Origin: Aurantimonas marianensis
GTDB lineage: Bacteria; Pseudomonadota; Alphaproteobacteria; Rhizobiales; Rhizobiaceae
Assembly (NCBI RefSeq): GCF_024195285.1
Contig: NZ_JALHBS010000007.1
Span: 1-64,000 of the forward strand
Reading direction: 5' to 3'
Length of the DNA stretch: 64,000 nt
The notes below the pieces were generated by a model that saw nothing but the letters and a program-made list of their open reading frames with translations, searched no databases and was not told the origin of the DNA. How positions within the stretch are numbered: position 1 is the stretch's first letter; the number at the start of each line of letters is the position of its first letter. This document shows, in pieces, positions 46,973 through 54,989 of the stretch. A program made the position numbers and the translations under genes.

Positions 46973-47839
46973 TCAGCTCACATAGGCGGCCCGGTCCGCA
47001 TTCGTCTCGAGCAACGCAGCCCTGAGCTTCTCCAGGGCTCGTGTCTCGATTTGCCGCACACGTTCCTTGGAGATCCCCAGCTTGAGACCCAGCGCTTCCA
47101 GCGTGGCGCCGTCATCCTGGAGGCGGCGTTCGCGGATGATCTTCAGCTCACGGTCGGACAACACGTCCAGAGCGCTGTGCAGCCAGGTGACGCGGCGCTC
47201 GTCGTCAATCGAATCGGAGACCATTTCATCGGGCAGGGGGTCGTTGGAGACCAGGAAGTCCTGACGATCGGCGCTGCCGGATTCATCCTCCATCAGCGGC
47301 GCGTTGAGCGAGGAATCCGGTCCGGAAAGACGGGAATCCATAAGGGCCACGTCGCCCTCCGATACCTTCAAGGCCGTTGCGATCTCGCGGTACATGGCCA
47401 CTCCGGTCAGGCTCTCCGAACCCTGGCTCAAGCGTGCGCGCAACCGGCGAAGATTGAAGAAGAGCGCCTTTTGCGCCGACGAGGTGCCGCCGCGGACAAT
47501 CGACCAGTTGCGCAAAATGTAGTCCTGGATGGAGGCGCGAATCCACCAGGTGGCGTAGGTGGAAAACCGGACCTCGCGTTCCGGCTCGAAACGCGCGGCC
47601 GCCTCCAGGAGGCCGACATGGCCTTCCTGGATGAGGTCGCTCATGGCGAGTCCGAAATGACGGAATTTCGAGGCCATCGAGATGACCAGGCGCATATGGG
47701 CGGAGGTGATCTTGTGAAGCGCTTCCTGATCGCGCTGCTCTTTCCAGCGCACGGCGAGTTCGTACTCTTCCTCCCGCTGGAGGTAGGGCGCGGACATGGC
47801 GGCGCGGATCAGGGAGCGGCCAGCGGATTGGGACTTCAT
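46973..47839 (-). CDS. rpoH: RNA polymerase sigma-32 factor RpoH
   Basis: This 288-residue heat-shock-type sigma factor has region 2 (HMRLVISMASKFRHFGLAMSDLIQEG near residues 48-73, then FSTYATWWIRASIQDYILRNW), the RpoH box (AQKALFFNLRRLR near 122) and region 4 helix-turn-helix (TLEALGLKLGISKERVRQIE near 252). It resembles the second RpoH (RpoH2 type) of Rhizobiales, which is often induced by the general stress sigma factor, and an EcfG-type promoter lies about 80 bases upstream. The start is ATG 47839; ATG 47797 would be shorter by 14 residues. Confidence 0.93.
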   Translation of the reverse strand: MKSQSAGRSLIRAAMSAPYLQREEEYELAVRWKEQRDQEALHKITSAHMRLVISMASKFRHFGLAMSDLIQEGHVGLLEAAARFEPEREVRFSTYATWWIRASIQDYILRNWSIVRGGTSSAQKALFFNLRRLRARLSQGSESLTGVAMYREIATALKVSEGDVALMDSRLSGPDSSLNAPLMEDESGSADRQDFLVSNDPLPDEMVSDSIDDERRVTWLHSALDVLSDRELKIIRERRLQDDGATLEALGLKLGISKERVRQIETRALEKLRAALLETNADRAAYVS

Positions 47840-47919
47840 GGTTTACCCTCCAGTCAAGCTTTCGAGGCCCTTGAGCCTTTCGCGCGAAACTGTTCGGAAT
47901 CCGCGCCTGGTGTGAGCAA

Positions 47920-47944
47920 AACGCGCACTCCCCGCAAACGTTCC
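47920..47944 (-). promoter_or_regulatory. EcfG-type general stress promoter of rpoH
   Basis: On the minus strand GGAAC (47940-47944) and CGTT (47920-47923) are separated by exactly 16 bases, the consensus of EcfG/RpoE2/SigT promoters in alphaproteobacteria. Transcription would begin near 47911 and give a leader of about 70 bases before rpoH. A stress-sigma-controlled rpoH is known in related bacteria. Confidence 0.75.
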
Positions 47945-47972
47945 CGGAAGGGAAAACTTTTTATGGGAACGT
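47938..47972. promoter_or_regulatory. Inverted repeat overlapping the rpoH promoter -35 element
   Basis: ACGTTCCC (47938-47945) and GGGAACGT (47965-47972) form a perfect 8-bp inverted repeat with 19 bases between. One arm contains the EcfG -35 box of rpoH; the other presents GGAAC on the plus strand but has no CGTT at the right distance. Confidence 0.5.
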
Positions 47973-48142
47973 AGAGGGGAAAAGGGTGAGGGCAAGCTCG
48001 GGCGCGATCCGAAATCGCGGCTAGCCTTAACCCATCATGCGCAATCAGCCCGCCGCTGACAAGCCGTCATCGCGAATATCCCCCGTTGATGAGCACCGGG
48101 TCCTCGCAGCAGCTTGTCGAAGCGCCGCCAGGCCGGAACGAC

Positions 48143-48174
48143 AAAGGCCGGCCCACTGATGGAGTGGCCGGCCT
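48143..48174 (-). terminator. Intrinsic terminator of carD
   Basis: AGGCCGGCC (48145-48153) pairs perfectly with GGCCGGCCT (48166-48174) around a 12-base loop. On the minus strand the stem is followed by TTTGTCGTT. It lies 70 bases after the carD stop. Confidence 0.7.
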
Positions 48175-48244
48175 CTATGGATGTCGGGCTGAAGCTTCAC
48201 GGCGCAACCGTCGGCGCGCCGGGATCACATGGATGGAGCGCCTG

Positions 48245-48886
48245 TCAGGCGGCCTTCACCTGCTCGGTCTCGCTGGTGTCGGCCGCCGGCGTGGCCGCGG
48301 TGGCCTCGCCATTGGCGTCGGAATCGTCATCGCTCGCTTCGGCTTCGGCTTCCGCCTTGCTGAGGCGCTTCGGACCCTTGTTGAGATTGGTCTCGATCAG
48401 GCGAACCGCTTCGGTCTCGGAGACTTCGTTGACCGCGGCGAGTTCGCGCGCCATCCGGCCGAGCGCGGCCTCGTAGAGCTGGCGCTCGGAATAGGACTGC
48501 TCCGGCTGGCTCTCCGCCCGGTAAAGATCGCGAACCACCTCGGCGATCTGGATCAAATCGCCGGAATTGATCTTCGCGTCGTATTCCTGGGCACGACGAC
48601 TCCACATGGTCTTTTTGACGCGCGCGCGTCCCTGCACGACCTTTAATGAACGCTCGACGAAATCAGTTTCGGAGAGTTTGCGCATGCCGACAGATTCGGC
48701 CTTGGCGACCGGCACCTTCAGCCGCATCTTGTCCTTCTCGAAGTCGATGACGAACAGTTCGAGCTTCATGCCCGCGACTTCCTGTTCCTCGATCGCCACG
48801 ATCTGGCCAACACCGTGGGCTGGATAGACGATGCTTTCGCCGGTCTTGAAACCCTGACGGCTCGATGTCTTCTTTTGACTGCTCAT
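48245..48886 (-). CDS. carD: CarD-family transcriptional regulator
   Basis: This 213-residue protein has the CarD N-terminal RNA polymerase interaction domain (GFKTGESIVYPAHGVGQIVAIEEQEVAG in pieces, residues 12-40) and the helical DNA-binding domain (MWSRRAQEYDAKINSGDLIQIAEVVRDLY in pieces, near 94-122). Relatives stabilise the open complex at rRNA and other promoters. The tail after residue 175 is acidic and Ala/Thr-rich, as in rhizobial CarD. In many relatives carD follows fdxA directly; here they are separated. A hairpin terminator lies downstream. Confidence 0.95.
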   Translation of the reverse strand: MSSQKKTSSRQGFKTGESIVYPAHGVGQIVAIEEQEVAGMKLELFVIDFEKDKMRLKVPVAKAESVGMRKLSETDFVERSLKVVQGRARVKKTMWSRRAQEYDAKINSGDLIQIAEVVRDLYRAESQPEQSYSERQLYEAALGRMARELAAVNEVSETEAVRLIETNLNKGPKRLSKAEAEAEASDDDSDANGEATAATPAADTSETEQVKAA

Positions 48887-48976
48887 ACGCTTTTTATAAC
48901 TCCCTGTTGTGCCGGGCCGCGACAGCCGCTAGACACAGGTGACGACGCTGGCGCCGCCGATTTGCACGGGTCCTTC

Positions 48977-49001
48977 GGAAACCGATCGGACCGCAGTCGT
49001 T
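48977..49001 (+). promoter_or_regulatory. EcfG-like promoter of a candidate small RNA
   Basis: GGAAA (48977-48981) and CGTT (48998-49001) are spaced by 16 bases, one mismatch (last C of GGAAC) from the consensus. It points right, toward the orphan terminator at 49115-49150. Confidence 0.35.
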
Positions 49002-49007
49002 GGGCCA

Positions 49008-49150
49008 AGCCGTTCGCACCCTCGAGATTGCCGCGCGAAACAGACAGTCCTGCGCAGCAGTGATGTTTCAGAGGATGAGGGAAACGACCTTTCGGAAAGA
49101 CCCACGGGCCAGAAGGCGTGGCCTCGCGGCCACAACGCCCGACTGTTTTT
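49008..49150 (+). ncRNA. Candidate small RNA ending in an intrinsic terminator
   Basis: A strong hairpin, GTGGCC-tcgc-GGCCAC (49118-49133) extended by GGC/GCC (49115-49117 and 49137-49139), is followed by TTTTT (49146-49150). It lies in a region with no protein gene on the plus strand, antiparallel to both neighbours. With the EcfG-like promoter at 48977-49001 it would define a transcript of about 140 bases. I do not recognise an Rfam family. A short Arg-rich frame from 49062 could instead be a leaderless peptide, which I consider less likely. Confidence 0.4.
49115..49150 (+). terminator. Orphan intrinsic terminator on the plus strand
   Basis: A 6-bp GTGGCC/GGCCAC stem with TCGC tetraloop, a 3-bp GGC/GCC extension, and a T5 tract at 49146-49150. 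No plus-strand gene precedes it within this gap. Confidence 0.65.
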
Positions 49151-49348
49151 CCACGTTATACCATTCCGGCGAAAAATTCAAGGTTTTTGGGCGTTTGAGC
49201 GTTCTTCGTGCAATGCAGCATATCCGGCTCGTTTGATTCATGATGAATCGGCGCGGCCGGGTCGTGGCCAGGGGTGCCGACGCGCCGATGAACCGGCCGA
49301 ACCAGCGGGGCGTGGCTCGTCACCCAGGCAACGGATCGCGCGCCGCGG

Positions 49349-50107
49349 TCAGTGGGCCGTCGGCGGGCTCGCCTTCATGTCGACATCGGCGCGAAAGTGA
49401 AGATAGTCGGAATCGAACTCGCCGATCCGCGCCAGAGCCGGCCAGTTCTTGATCGCCATTCGCGAGCGGTCCCGATCGAGCAGCCCCTCCAGCTTGAACT
49501 CCTGCAGCACGCGATTGACCGTGACGACAGTCAGGCCGAGGGCGTCGGCCAGTTCGTGCTGGGTGAGCGGCAGGCAATAGACGTGATCGGGTGCAAGGCC
49601 CACGGAACGCAAGCGCATCGCCAGTTCGCATAGCAGATGCGCCGTGCGGCTCTTGCCGGACAGGCGTCCGAGCCCGACGATCCACTCGCGGAAGATCGCC
49701 CCGTCGATCAGCGTCTCGAGCCACAAGGCTGCCGCCACGTTCGGGCGGGCCAAGCATAACGACCAGATGGCCTCATGCGAAACGAAGCCGATTTTCGACC
49801 GCGTCGTCGCCGCGAAGCTGTGGTCCATGACGTTGATGTGCAGGCTGTGGAGGTCGGGAATGTCGCCCGGTACATGAAAGGCGATGATCTGCCGCTTGCC
49901 TTCGAAAGTGTGGCGATAGCGATGGGTGAAGCCGTCGATCAGAATGCAGCATTGTGTGACGCGCTGACCTTCGCTGACGATATCGGTCCCCGCCCCGACC
50001 TCCCTGATGGCGATCGGCAGCCGCGACAGCGCCTCCCGATCGTCGTTGTCCAGTTTGGCCACAAGGTCGAGGCGCCGAATCAGTGCTTTTTGTGCCTCAT
50101 TCGCCAA
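49349..50107 (-). CDS. Crp/Fnr-family transcriptional regulator
   Basis: This 252-residue regulator has an N-terminal cyclic-nucleotide-binding-like beta roll (IREVGAGTDIVSEGQ near residue 35, then GDIPDLHSLHINVMDHSFAA) and a C-terminal winged helix (CLPLTQHELADALGLTVVTVNRVLQEFKLEGLL in pieces, near 184-216). The cAMP-contacting residues of E. coli Crp are not evident and there is no FNR cysteine cluster, so the effector is unknown. TTG 50107 is preferred because GGGGAGA lies 8 bases upstream; ATG 50179 or GTG 50188 would extend it by 24 to 27 residues. It is transcribed toward carD. Confidence 0.88.
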   Translation of the reverse strand: MANEAQKALIRRLDLVAKLDNDDREALSRLPIAIREVGAGTDIVSEGQRVTQCCILIDGFTHRYRHTFEGKRQIIAFHVPGDIPDLHSLHINVMDHSFAATTRSKIGFVSHEAIWSLCLARPNVAAALWLETLIDGAIFREWIVGLGRLSGKSRTAHLLCELAMRLRSVGLAPDHVYCLPLTQHELADALGLTVVTVNRVLQEFKLEGLLDRDRSRMAIKNWPALARIGEFDSDYLHFRADVDMKASPPTAH

Positions 50108-50235
50108 TGTCGATTCTCCCCGCCTCGAACTCGGAAACATCCAAACCGGGCCCGAAGCGCCTGCGGTCAGCGGCGCCATGGTTAGCACGGGCGGTGCGGC
50201 ACTGGGTCACCAAGATATTAGCCATGACGAAAGTT

Positions 50236-51405
50236 TCACAGCCGGGCGAGCGCCCGTTCGGCCAGGCGCTGCCAGTAGCTCGCGCCAAAGGCGATCGCCG
50301 CGTCGGCAAAATCATAGGCGGGGTTATGAAGGCTCGCGCTGTCGCCATTGCCGATGAAGACGTACGCCCCCGGCTTTTCCTCCAGCATGTAGGAAAAGTC
50401 CTCGCCCGCCATCATCGGATCGACCTTGGCATCGACATTGTCCGCGCCGACGATCTCGCGGGCAATTTCGGCGCAGAAATCCGCTTCCGCCGGATCGTTG
50501 ACCGTGATCGGATAGTTGCGGTCATAGGCGATCGCGGCGGTCGCCCCATGCGCGGCGCAAATGCCGCGCGCGATCTCATGGATGCGCTGCTCGGCGAGAT
50601 CTCGCAGATGCTTGTCGAGCGCGCGCACGGTGCCGGAAACGACCGCCGTGTCCGGGATGATGTTATGGGCAAAGCCGGCGTGAAACTGGGTCACCGAAAC
50701 GACCATCGATTGCAACGGATCGGCATTGCGGGCGGCGATCGTCTGAAGCGCCTGCACGAGCGCCGCGCCGATGAGAATGGGGTCGATCGTGCGATGGGGG
50801 AGGGCCGCATGACCGCCGCGACCCTCGATGGTCACGGCGAATTCGTCGGTCGACGCCATCGTGGCGCCATGCCGCATGCCGAACCGGCCGACCGGCATGC
50901 CCGGCAGGTTGTGCATGCCGTAGATCTTGGCGATCGGGAACCGCCGGAAGAGACCGTCGTCGAGCATCGCCTTGCCGCCGGCTCCGCCTTCCTCGGCGGG
51001 CTGGAAGATCACCGCCACCGTGCCGGTGAAGCCGCGCGTCTCGCAAAGGCTGCGGGTTGCGCCCAGAAGCATCGCCATGTGGCCGTCGTGACCGCAGGCA
51101 TGCATGGCCCCCGGGGTCCGGGAAGCGTATTCGAGACCGGTTTCCTCCGCGATCGGCAACGCGTCCATGTCGGCTCTCAGCCCGATCATCGGGCCGCCGG
51201 CGCCGCCGCGTCCATGCACCAGACCAATGACACCGGTCTTGCCGATGCCGGTCACGACCTCGTCGCAGCCGAACGCACGCAGCTTCTCGGCCACGAAGGC
51301 GGCCGTTTCGAACACGTCGTAGAGGATCTCCGGGCGGGCGTGGAGATGCTGGCGCCATCCCGCGATCTCGGGCTGCGTTTCGGCAATTCGGTTGTTGACA
51401 GGCAT
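50236..51405 (-). CDS. M20D-family amidohydrolase (hippurate hydrolase/IAA-amino-acid hydrolase-like)
   Basis: This 389-residue metal-dependent peptidase has the di-metal site motifs GLRADMDALP near residue 74, HACGHDGHMAMLLG near 100 and QPAEEGGAGGKAML near 134. HNLPGMPVG and the C-terminal MMAGEDFSYMLEEKPGAYVFIGNG segment are also present. M20D members cleave N-acyl amino acids. ATG 51405 (MPVNNRIAETQ) is chosen over an upstream frame. It is divergent from the carboxypeptidase gene, sharing a 149-base promoter region. Confidence 0.93.
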   Translation of the reverse strand: MPVNNRIAETQPEIAGWRQHLHARPEILYDVFETAAFVAEKLRAFGCDEVVTGIGKTGVIGLVHGRGGAGGPMIGLRADMDALPIAEETGLEYASRTPGAMHACGHDGHMAMLLGATRSLCETRGFTGTVAVIFQPAEEGGAGGKAMLDDGLFRRFPIAKIYGMHNLPGMPVGRFGMRHGATMASTDEFAVTIEGRGGHAALPHRTIDPILIGAALVQALQTIAARNADPLQSMVVSVTQFHAGFAHNIIPDTAVVSGTVRALDKHLRDLAEQRIHEIARGICAAHGATAAIAYDRNYPITVNDPAEADFCAEIAREIVGADNVDAKVDPMMAGEDFSYMLEEKPGAYVFIGNGDSASLHNPAYDFADAAIAFGASYWQRLAERALARL

Positions 51406-51554
51406 CGATGCTTTCCGGTTTCCCTGATGCAGGCTAGAACCCTGGCGCATTCATCGGGGGCGGCGTGTCACACGCCATGCTTGCGTCACAGCTTGGAGCT
51501 AACGCCCCCTACGATCGTTCAGATTCAGCAAAGCGCGCAGACTGACTGCAATCA

Positions 51555-53075
51555 ATGAAGGAATCCAGCGTGAAGACGCTCGCCTCCCGTCATTTTCGAT
51601 TTTTCACCGCGACCTGCCTCGCCGTGGCGTTGCTTGGCGCGATGCCGATCGCGGGACGCGATTCGCCCGCGATGGCCGCGGAAGATGCCGCGCGGCCGAT
51701 GGCATCGATCGTCGTCGACGTCGAGACCGGTAAGGTGCTGTCGCAGGATCGCGCGAGCGAGCGTCGCTACCCGGCTTCGACGACCAAGCTGATGACCGCC
51801 TATCTCGCGTTGAAAGCCCTTCGCGACGAGCGCGCGGCGCTGGATACGCCGGTGGTCATGACCCGTCGCGCCGCCGCCGAGCCGCCCAGCAAGATGGGCT
51901 TCCAGCCGGGTTCGGTCATGCGGCTCGACAGCGCCCTGCGCATGATGCTCGTCAAGTCGGCGAACGATGTCGCGTATGCCATCGGCCAGACGATCGGCGG
52001 AGGCTCGATGGACGATTTCGTCGCCATGATGAACGACACCGCGCGGCGGCTCGGGATGCTGGACACCCGGTTCATCAATGCCAACGGCCTGCCCGGTGAC
52101 GGACAATATTCCAGTGCCAAGGATCTCGCCATTCTCGGGGTTGCCATCCGGCGTGAGTTTCCGGCCTTTTCGGATTTCTTCAACACCGAGGCGATCTCCA
52201 ACGGCAAGAGGGTCATGAACAACGGCAACAAGTTGCTCGGCCGCTTCGACGGGGCCGACGGCATGAAGACCGGCTACATCTGCGCCTCCGGGTTCAATCT
52301 GGTGTCCTCGGCGACGCGCGAGGGGCGCACGCTGGTCGCCGTGGTCATCGGCGCCAACGGCACCATCGAGCGCGAACGCAACTCGGCCGAGATCCTGGAG
52401 GCCGGGTTCAAGGCCGATCTCGCGAAAATCGACACCACGGTCGACGAGTTGCCGACTGCGACCGGCGAACCGCTCGACGTCAGCGGCTATATCTGTTCGT
52501 CCGAGGGCCGCACGGCCCGCGCCAACGAGCGCGTCGAGGAAAAAGAGCGTGAGGAGACCTACGGCTCCCCCTATCTTCACGAGATGGATCGCTCGCCCGT
52601 CGTACTTCAGGTCGGTCTGGGGGGAGCGGCCGGCAACGACATTGCCGAGCCGGGCATTTCCCTGATCTCGGCCTATGGCATCCCGCTGCCGACACCACGG
52701 CCCGAGCGGCCGCAGGAGACGGCCATGACGCCGCCGCTGACGGTGGATGACCTCATACCACCAGCGATCCCCGCCGAAGCAGACGCCACCGATGTCGGCG
52801 GCGAGGACGTGGACTATGGCGGGGAAGGCGACGCGGCGCGGAAAGCCGTCGCCGAGTCCGCCGCAATGGTCGGGAATGCCAGGCTCGGCGATCCGGCGGC
52901 ATCCGACCTGCGTTCGTCAAAGGCGAAGACGGATGGCCTGAGCGGGAAGACGTCGCGACTCGACATATACCGCGAGGGCGGCGAAGCGCCGCGTGAGGAT
53001 GGCAACGGCGCTCTCGCCCTTCAGCCGACAAGTCCGGTGCCGTTTCCGACGCCGCCACCGCCGGCCGCGAACTGA
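51555..53075 (+). CDS. D-alanyl-D-alanine carboxypeptidase (DacF/PBP5-like)
   Basis: This 506-residue low-molecular-weight penicillin-binding protein trims the terminal D-Ala of peptidoglycan stem peptides. The signal peptide spans about residues 14-42. The active site is Ser75-x-x-Lys78 (PASTTK), Ser135-Ala-Asn137 (SAN) and Lys238-Thr-Gly (KTG). After about residue 300 the usual PBP5 C-terminal beta domain is replaced by a long Pro/Ala/Glu-rich, probably disordered tail ending [11 protein letters not shown], without an amphipathic membrane anchor. The stop overlaps the next gene by one base. Confidence 0.93.
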   Translation: MKESSVKTLASRHFRFFTATCLAVALLGAMPIAGRDSPAMAAEDAARPMASIVVDVETGKVLSQDRASERRYPASTTKLMTAYLALKALRDERAALDTPVVMTRRAAAEPPSKMGFQPGSVMRLDSALRMMLVKSANDVAYAIGQTIGGGSMDDFVAMMNDTARRLGMLDTRFINANGLPGDGQYSSAKDLAILGVAIRREFPAFSDFFNTEAISNGKRVMNNGNKLLGRFDGADGMKTGYICASGFNLVSSATREGRTLVAVVIGANGTIERERNSAEILEAGFKADLAKIDTTVDELPTATGEPLDVSGYICSSEGRTARANERVEEKEREETYGSPYLHEMDRSPVVLQVGLGGAAGNDIAEPGISLISAYGIPLPTPRPERPQETAMTPPLTVDDLIPPAIPAEADATDVGGEDVDYGGEGDAARKAVAESAAMVGNARLGDPAASDLRSSKAKTDGLSGKTSRLDIYREGGEAPREDGNGALALQPTSPVPFPTPPPPAAN

Positions 53076-54250
53076 TGGCCTCCGCGGATGCTTCCTCGAG
53101 CGGGCAGACGCCGCGGCCGATCCGACTGACCATCCTCACCGGGTTTCTCGGGTCCGGCAAGACGACGTTGCTCAACCGCCTGTTGCGTGAGCCGGGGGTG
53201 ACCAATACCGCGGTCGTCGTCAACGAGTTCGGCGAGGCCGGCATCGACCAGCTCCTCGTCGAGACGGCGTCGAGCGACGGGGTCATCGAGCTGTCGGATG
53301 GCTGCCTGTGCTGCAGCGTGCGCGGCGAACTCGTCGAGACCCTCGTCACGCTGGCGACACGCCCGCGTCCCAGCGGCGATTCGGGGCTGGAGCGGGTGAT
53401 CATCGAAACCACCGGTCTCGCCGATCCGGTTCCCATCCTCGCCTCGCTGATGACCCATCCGGGACTTTTGGAAACCTACGCGCTCGACGGAGTCGTCGCC
53501 GTGGTCGACCGGCTGGCCGGCGTCCAAAATCTCGCCGAGCGGGAAGAGGCACAACGGCAGGTGGCGGTGGCCGACCGGATCGTCATCAGCAAGGCCGATC
53601 TTGCGTTGGGAACCGGAGCCGAGCCTCCGGACGCGGCCATCGCCGCGCTGAATTCGCGTGCGCCGGTCATCGACGCGGGCGACGGGCGCCCGCTGGCGTC
53701 GCGTCTACTCAATTGCGGCGTCTATGATCCGGTTTCCGGCACCGCCGACCCGTACCGGTGGCTGGGCCTGGAATCCGGCGCCGACACGCGCACTTCGGGA
53801 GCCCGCGATCATGCTCAGGGCGCCGACGATGCCGCCCTCCCACATCATCATGATCATGCGCACGCGCACCACGGCGCGGTGCGCTCGTTCTCGCTGGTGT
53901 GCCTGGAACCAGTGGCCTGGGACGCCATCGACGGCTTTCTCGATCTTCTGCGCTCGACGAAGGGCCAGCGCATCCTGCGCATGAAAGCGCTCGTCCATAC
54001 GCGCGAATACCCCGAGCGGCCGGTCGTGCTGCACGGCGTGCAGGGTTATCTGCACCCGCCCGCGCAGCTGCCCGCGTGGCCGGCCGGCGCGCGCCGGGAA
54101 ACCCGGATCGTCCTGATCGGCGAAGCGCTTCCCGAGACCTATGTTCGCGATCTCTTCGCGGCCTTCACCGGCGGGGTCCGGGCCGACGCGCCCGACCGGA
54201 CCGCGCTCGAAACCAACCCGCTGGCGGTGCCGGGCCATCGCTTCGGCTGA
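53075..54250 (+). CDS. CobW-family metallochaperone GTPase
   Basis: This 391-residue G3E GTPase has Walker A GFLGSGKT (23-30), the metal-binding CxCC motif (Cys77, Cys79, Cys80 in [13 protein letters not shown]), ETTGLADP, the guanine-specificity SKAD and a His-rich loop near residue 260 ([10 protein letters not shown]). The CobW C-terminal domain follows. Such proteins deliver zinc or, in cobalamin clusters, cobalt; no B12 gene is adjacent, so zinc is the more likely metal. ATG 53075 overlaps the carboxypeptidase stop (TGATG). Confidence 0.92.
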   Translation: MASADASSSGQTPRPIRLTILTGFLGSGKTTLLNRLLREPGVTNTAVVVNEFGEAGIDQLLVETASSDGVIELSDGCLCCSVRGELVETLVTLATRPRPSGDSGLERVIIETTGLADPVPILASLMTHPGLLETYALDGVVAVVDRLAGVQNLAEREEAQRQVAVADRIVISKADLALGTGAEPPDAAIAALNSRAPVIDAGDGRPLASRLLNCGVYDPVSGTADPYRWLGLESGADTRTSGARDHAQGADDAALPHHHDHAHAHHGAVRSFSLVCLEPVAWDAIDGFLDLLRSTKGQRILRMKALVHTREYPERPVVLHGVQGYLHPPAQLPAWPAGARRETRIVLIGEALPETYVRDLFAAFTGGVRADAPDRTALETNPLAVPGHRFG

Positions 54251-54306
54251 GCGGACCGCGTGCCGTCGGCATTCCCGGCCGCCTTGCCCGCCCGATGGAG
54301 TCCTCC

Positions 54307-54858
54307 ATGAGCACCGTCTCGATCGATCCCCAGACCATCGTCGATTTCTGGCGTGAGGCCGGCCCGAAGCGATGGTTCGGTAAGGACGCCGAATTCGACG
54401 AAACCATCCTGCGGCGCTTCGGCGATATCTACGAGCAGGCGGCTCGCGGCGAACTCGAGGCGTGGCGGAGCGAGCCTACAGGGGCGCTGGCGCTGGTGCT
54501 CCTCCTCGATCAATTCCCCCGCAACATGTTCCGAAACACGCCGAAAGCCTTCGCGACGGATGCGCAGGCGCTGGACATCGCCCGGGAGGCGCTCGCCCGC
54601 GGCGACCATCGAACGGTCGGTGAGGACGTGAACCAGTTTCTCGCCATGCCGATGATGCATTCGGAGAGGCTGGCCGATCAGGACGCGTGCGTCGCGTGGA
54701 TGGGTGAGATCGGCGACGCGGACAACGTTGCCTTCGCTAAGGAGCATCGCGACATCATCGCGCGGTTCCAACGCTTCCCCCACCGCAATGCCATTCTTGG
54801 CAGGCGGTCGAGCGAGGCGGAGCGGCAATTTCTCGCCGATGGCGGCTTCGCGGGGTGA
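54307..54858 (+). CDS. DUF924 family protein
   Basis: This 183-residue helical protein of unknown function has family segments IVDFWREAGPKRWFGKD, LALVLLLDQFPRNMFRNTPKAFATD (in pieces), MPMMHSERLADQ and FPHRNAILGR. DUF924 proteins are cytoplasmic and widespread. ATG 54307 is chosen with GGAG 6 bases upstream; ATG 54295 is an alternative. It lies 56 bases after the CobW gene and may share its transcript. Confidence 0.9.
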   Translation: MSTVSIDPQTIVDFWREAGPKRWFGKDAEFDETILRRFGDIYEQAARGELEAWRSEPTGALALVLLLDQFPRNMFRNTPKAFATDAQALDIAREALARGDHRTVGEDVNQFLAMPMMHSERLADQDACVAWMGEIGDADNVAFAKEHRDIIARFQRFPHRNAILGRRSSEAERQFLADGGFAG

Positions 54859-54989
54859 ATCTCGCGGCCCGACCTTGGCCGGCGACTGAATCTTAAGGCT
54901 ATGGCGCTAATCCTTGCAGGAGAGCCGACCATCCTTCGTGCGCAAGATGCGCGAATCGCGGCGAATGACTGCATGTGGATCATCGAATC

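Larger units (their letters stand above)
47840..48244. other. Intergenic region between carD and rpoH
   Basis: These 405 bases hold the rpoH leader and promoter (EcfG-type, 47920-47944), an overlapping inverted repeat and the carD terminator (48143-48174). The part between about 47980 and 48140 shows no gene-like content. Confidence 0.6.
48887..49348. other. 462-base intergenic region upstream of carD
   Basis: This gap lies between the Crp/Fnr gene and carD, both leftward. On the plus strand it holds a near-consensus EcfG-like promoter (48977-49001) and an intrinsic terminator (49115-49150), framing a candidate small RNA. An open frame crossing it has no recognisable family. The carD promoter must also be here but was not pinned down. 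Confidence 0.5.

Noticed and set aside
49062-49236. Short plus-strand ORF inside the gap upstream of carD
   Set aside because: Arg-rich, no family resemblance, and it runs through the intrinsic terminator at 49115-49150, which argues for non-coding RNA instead.
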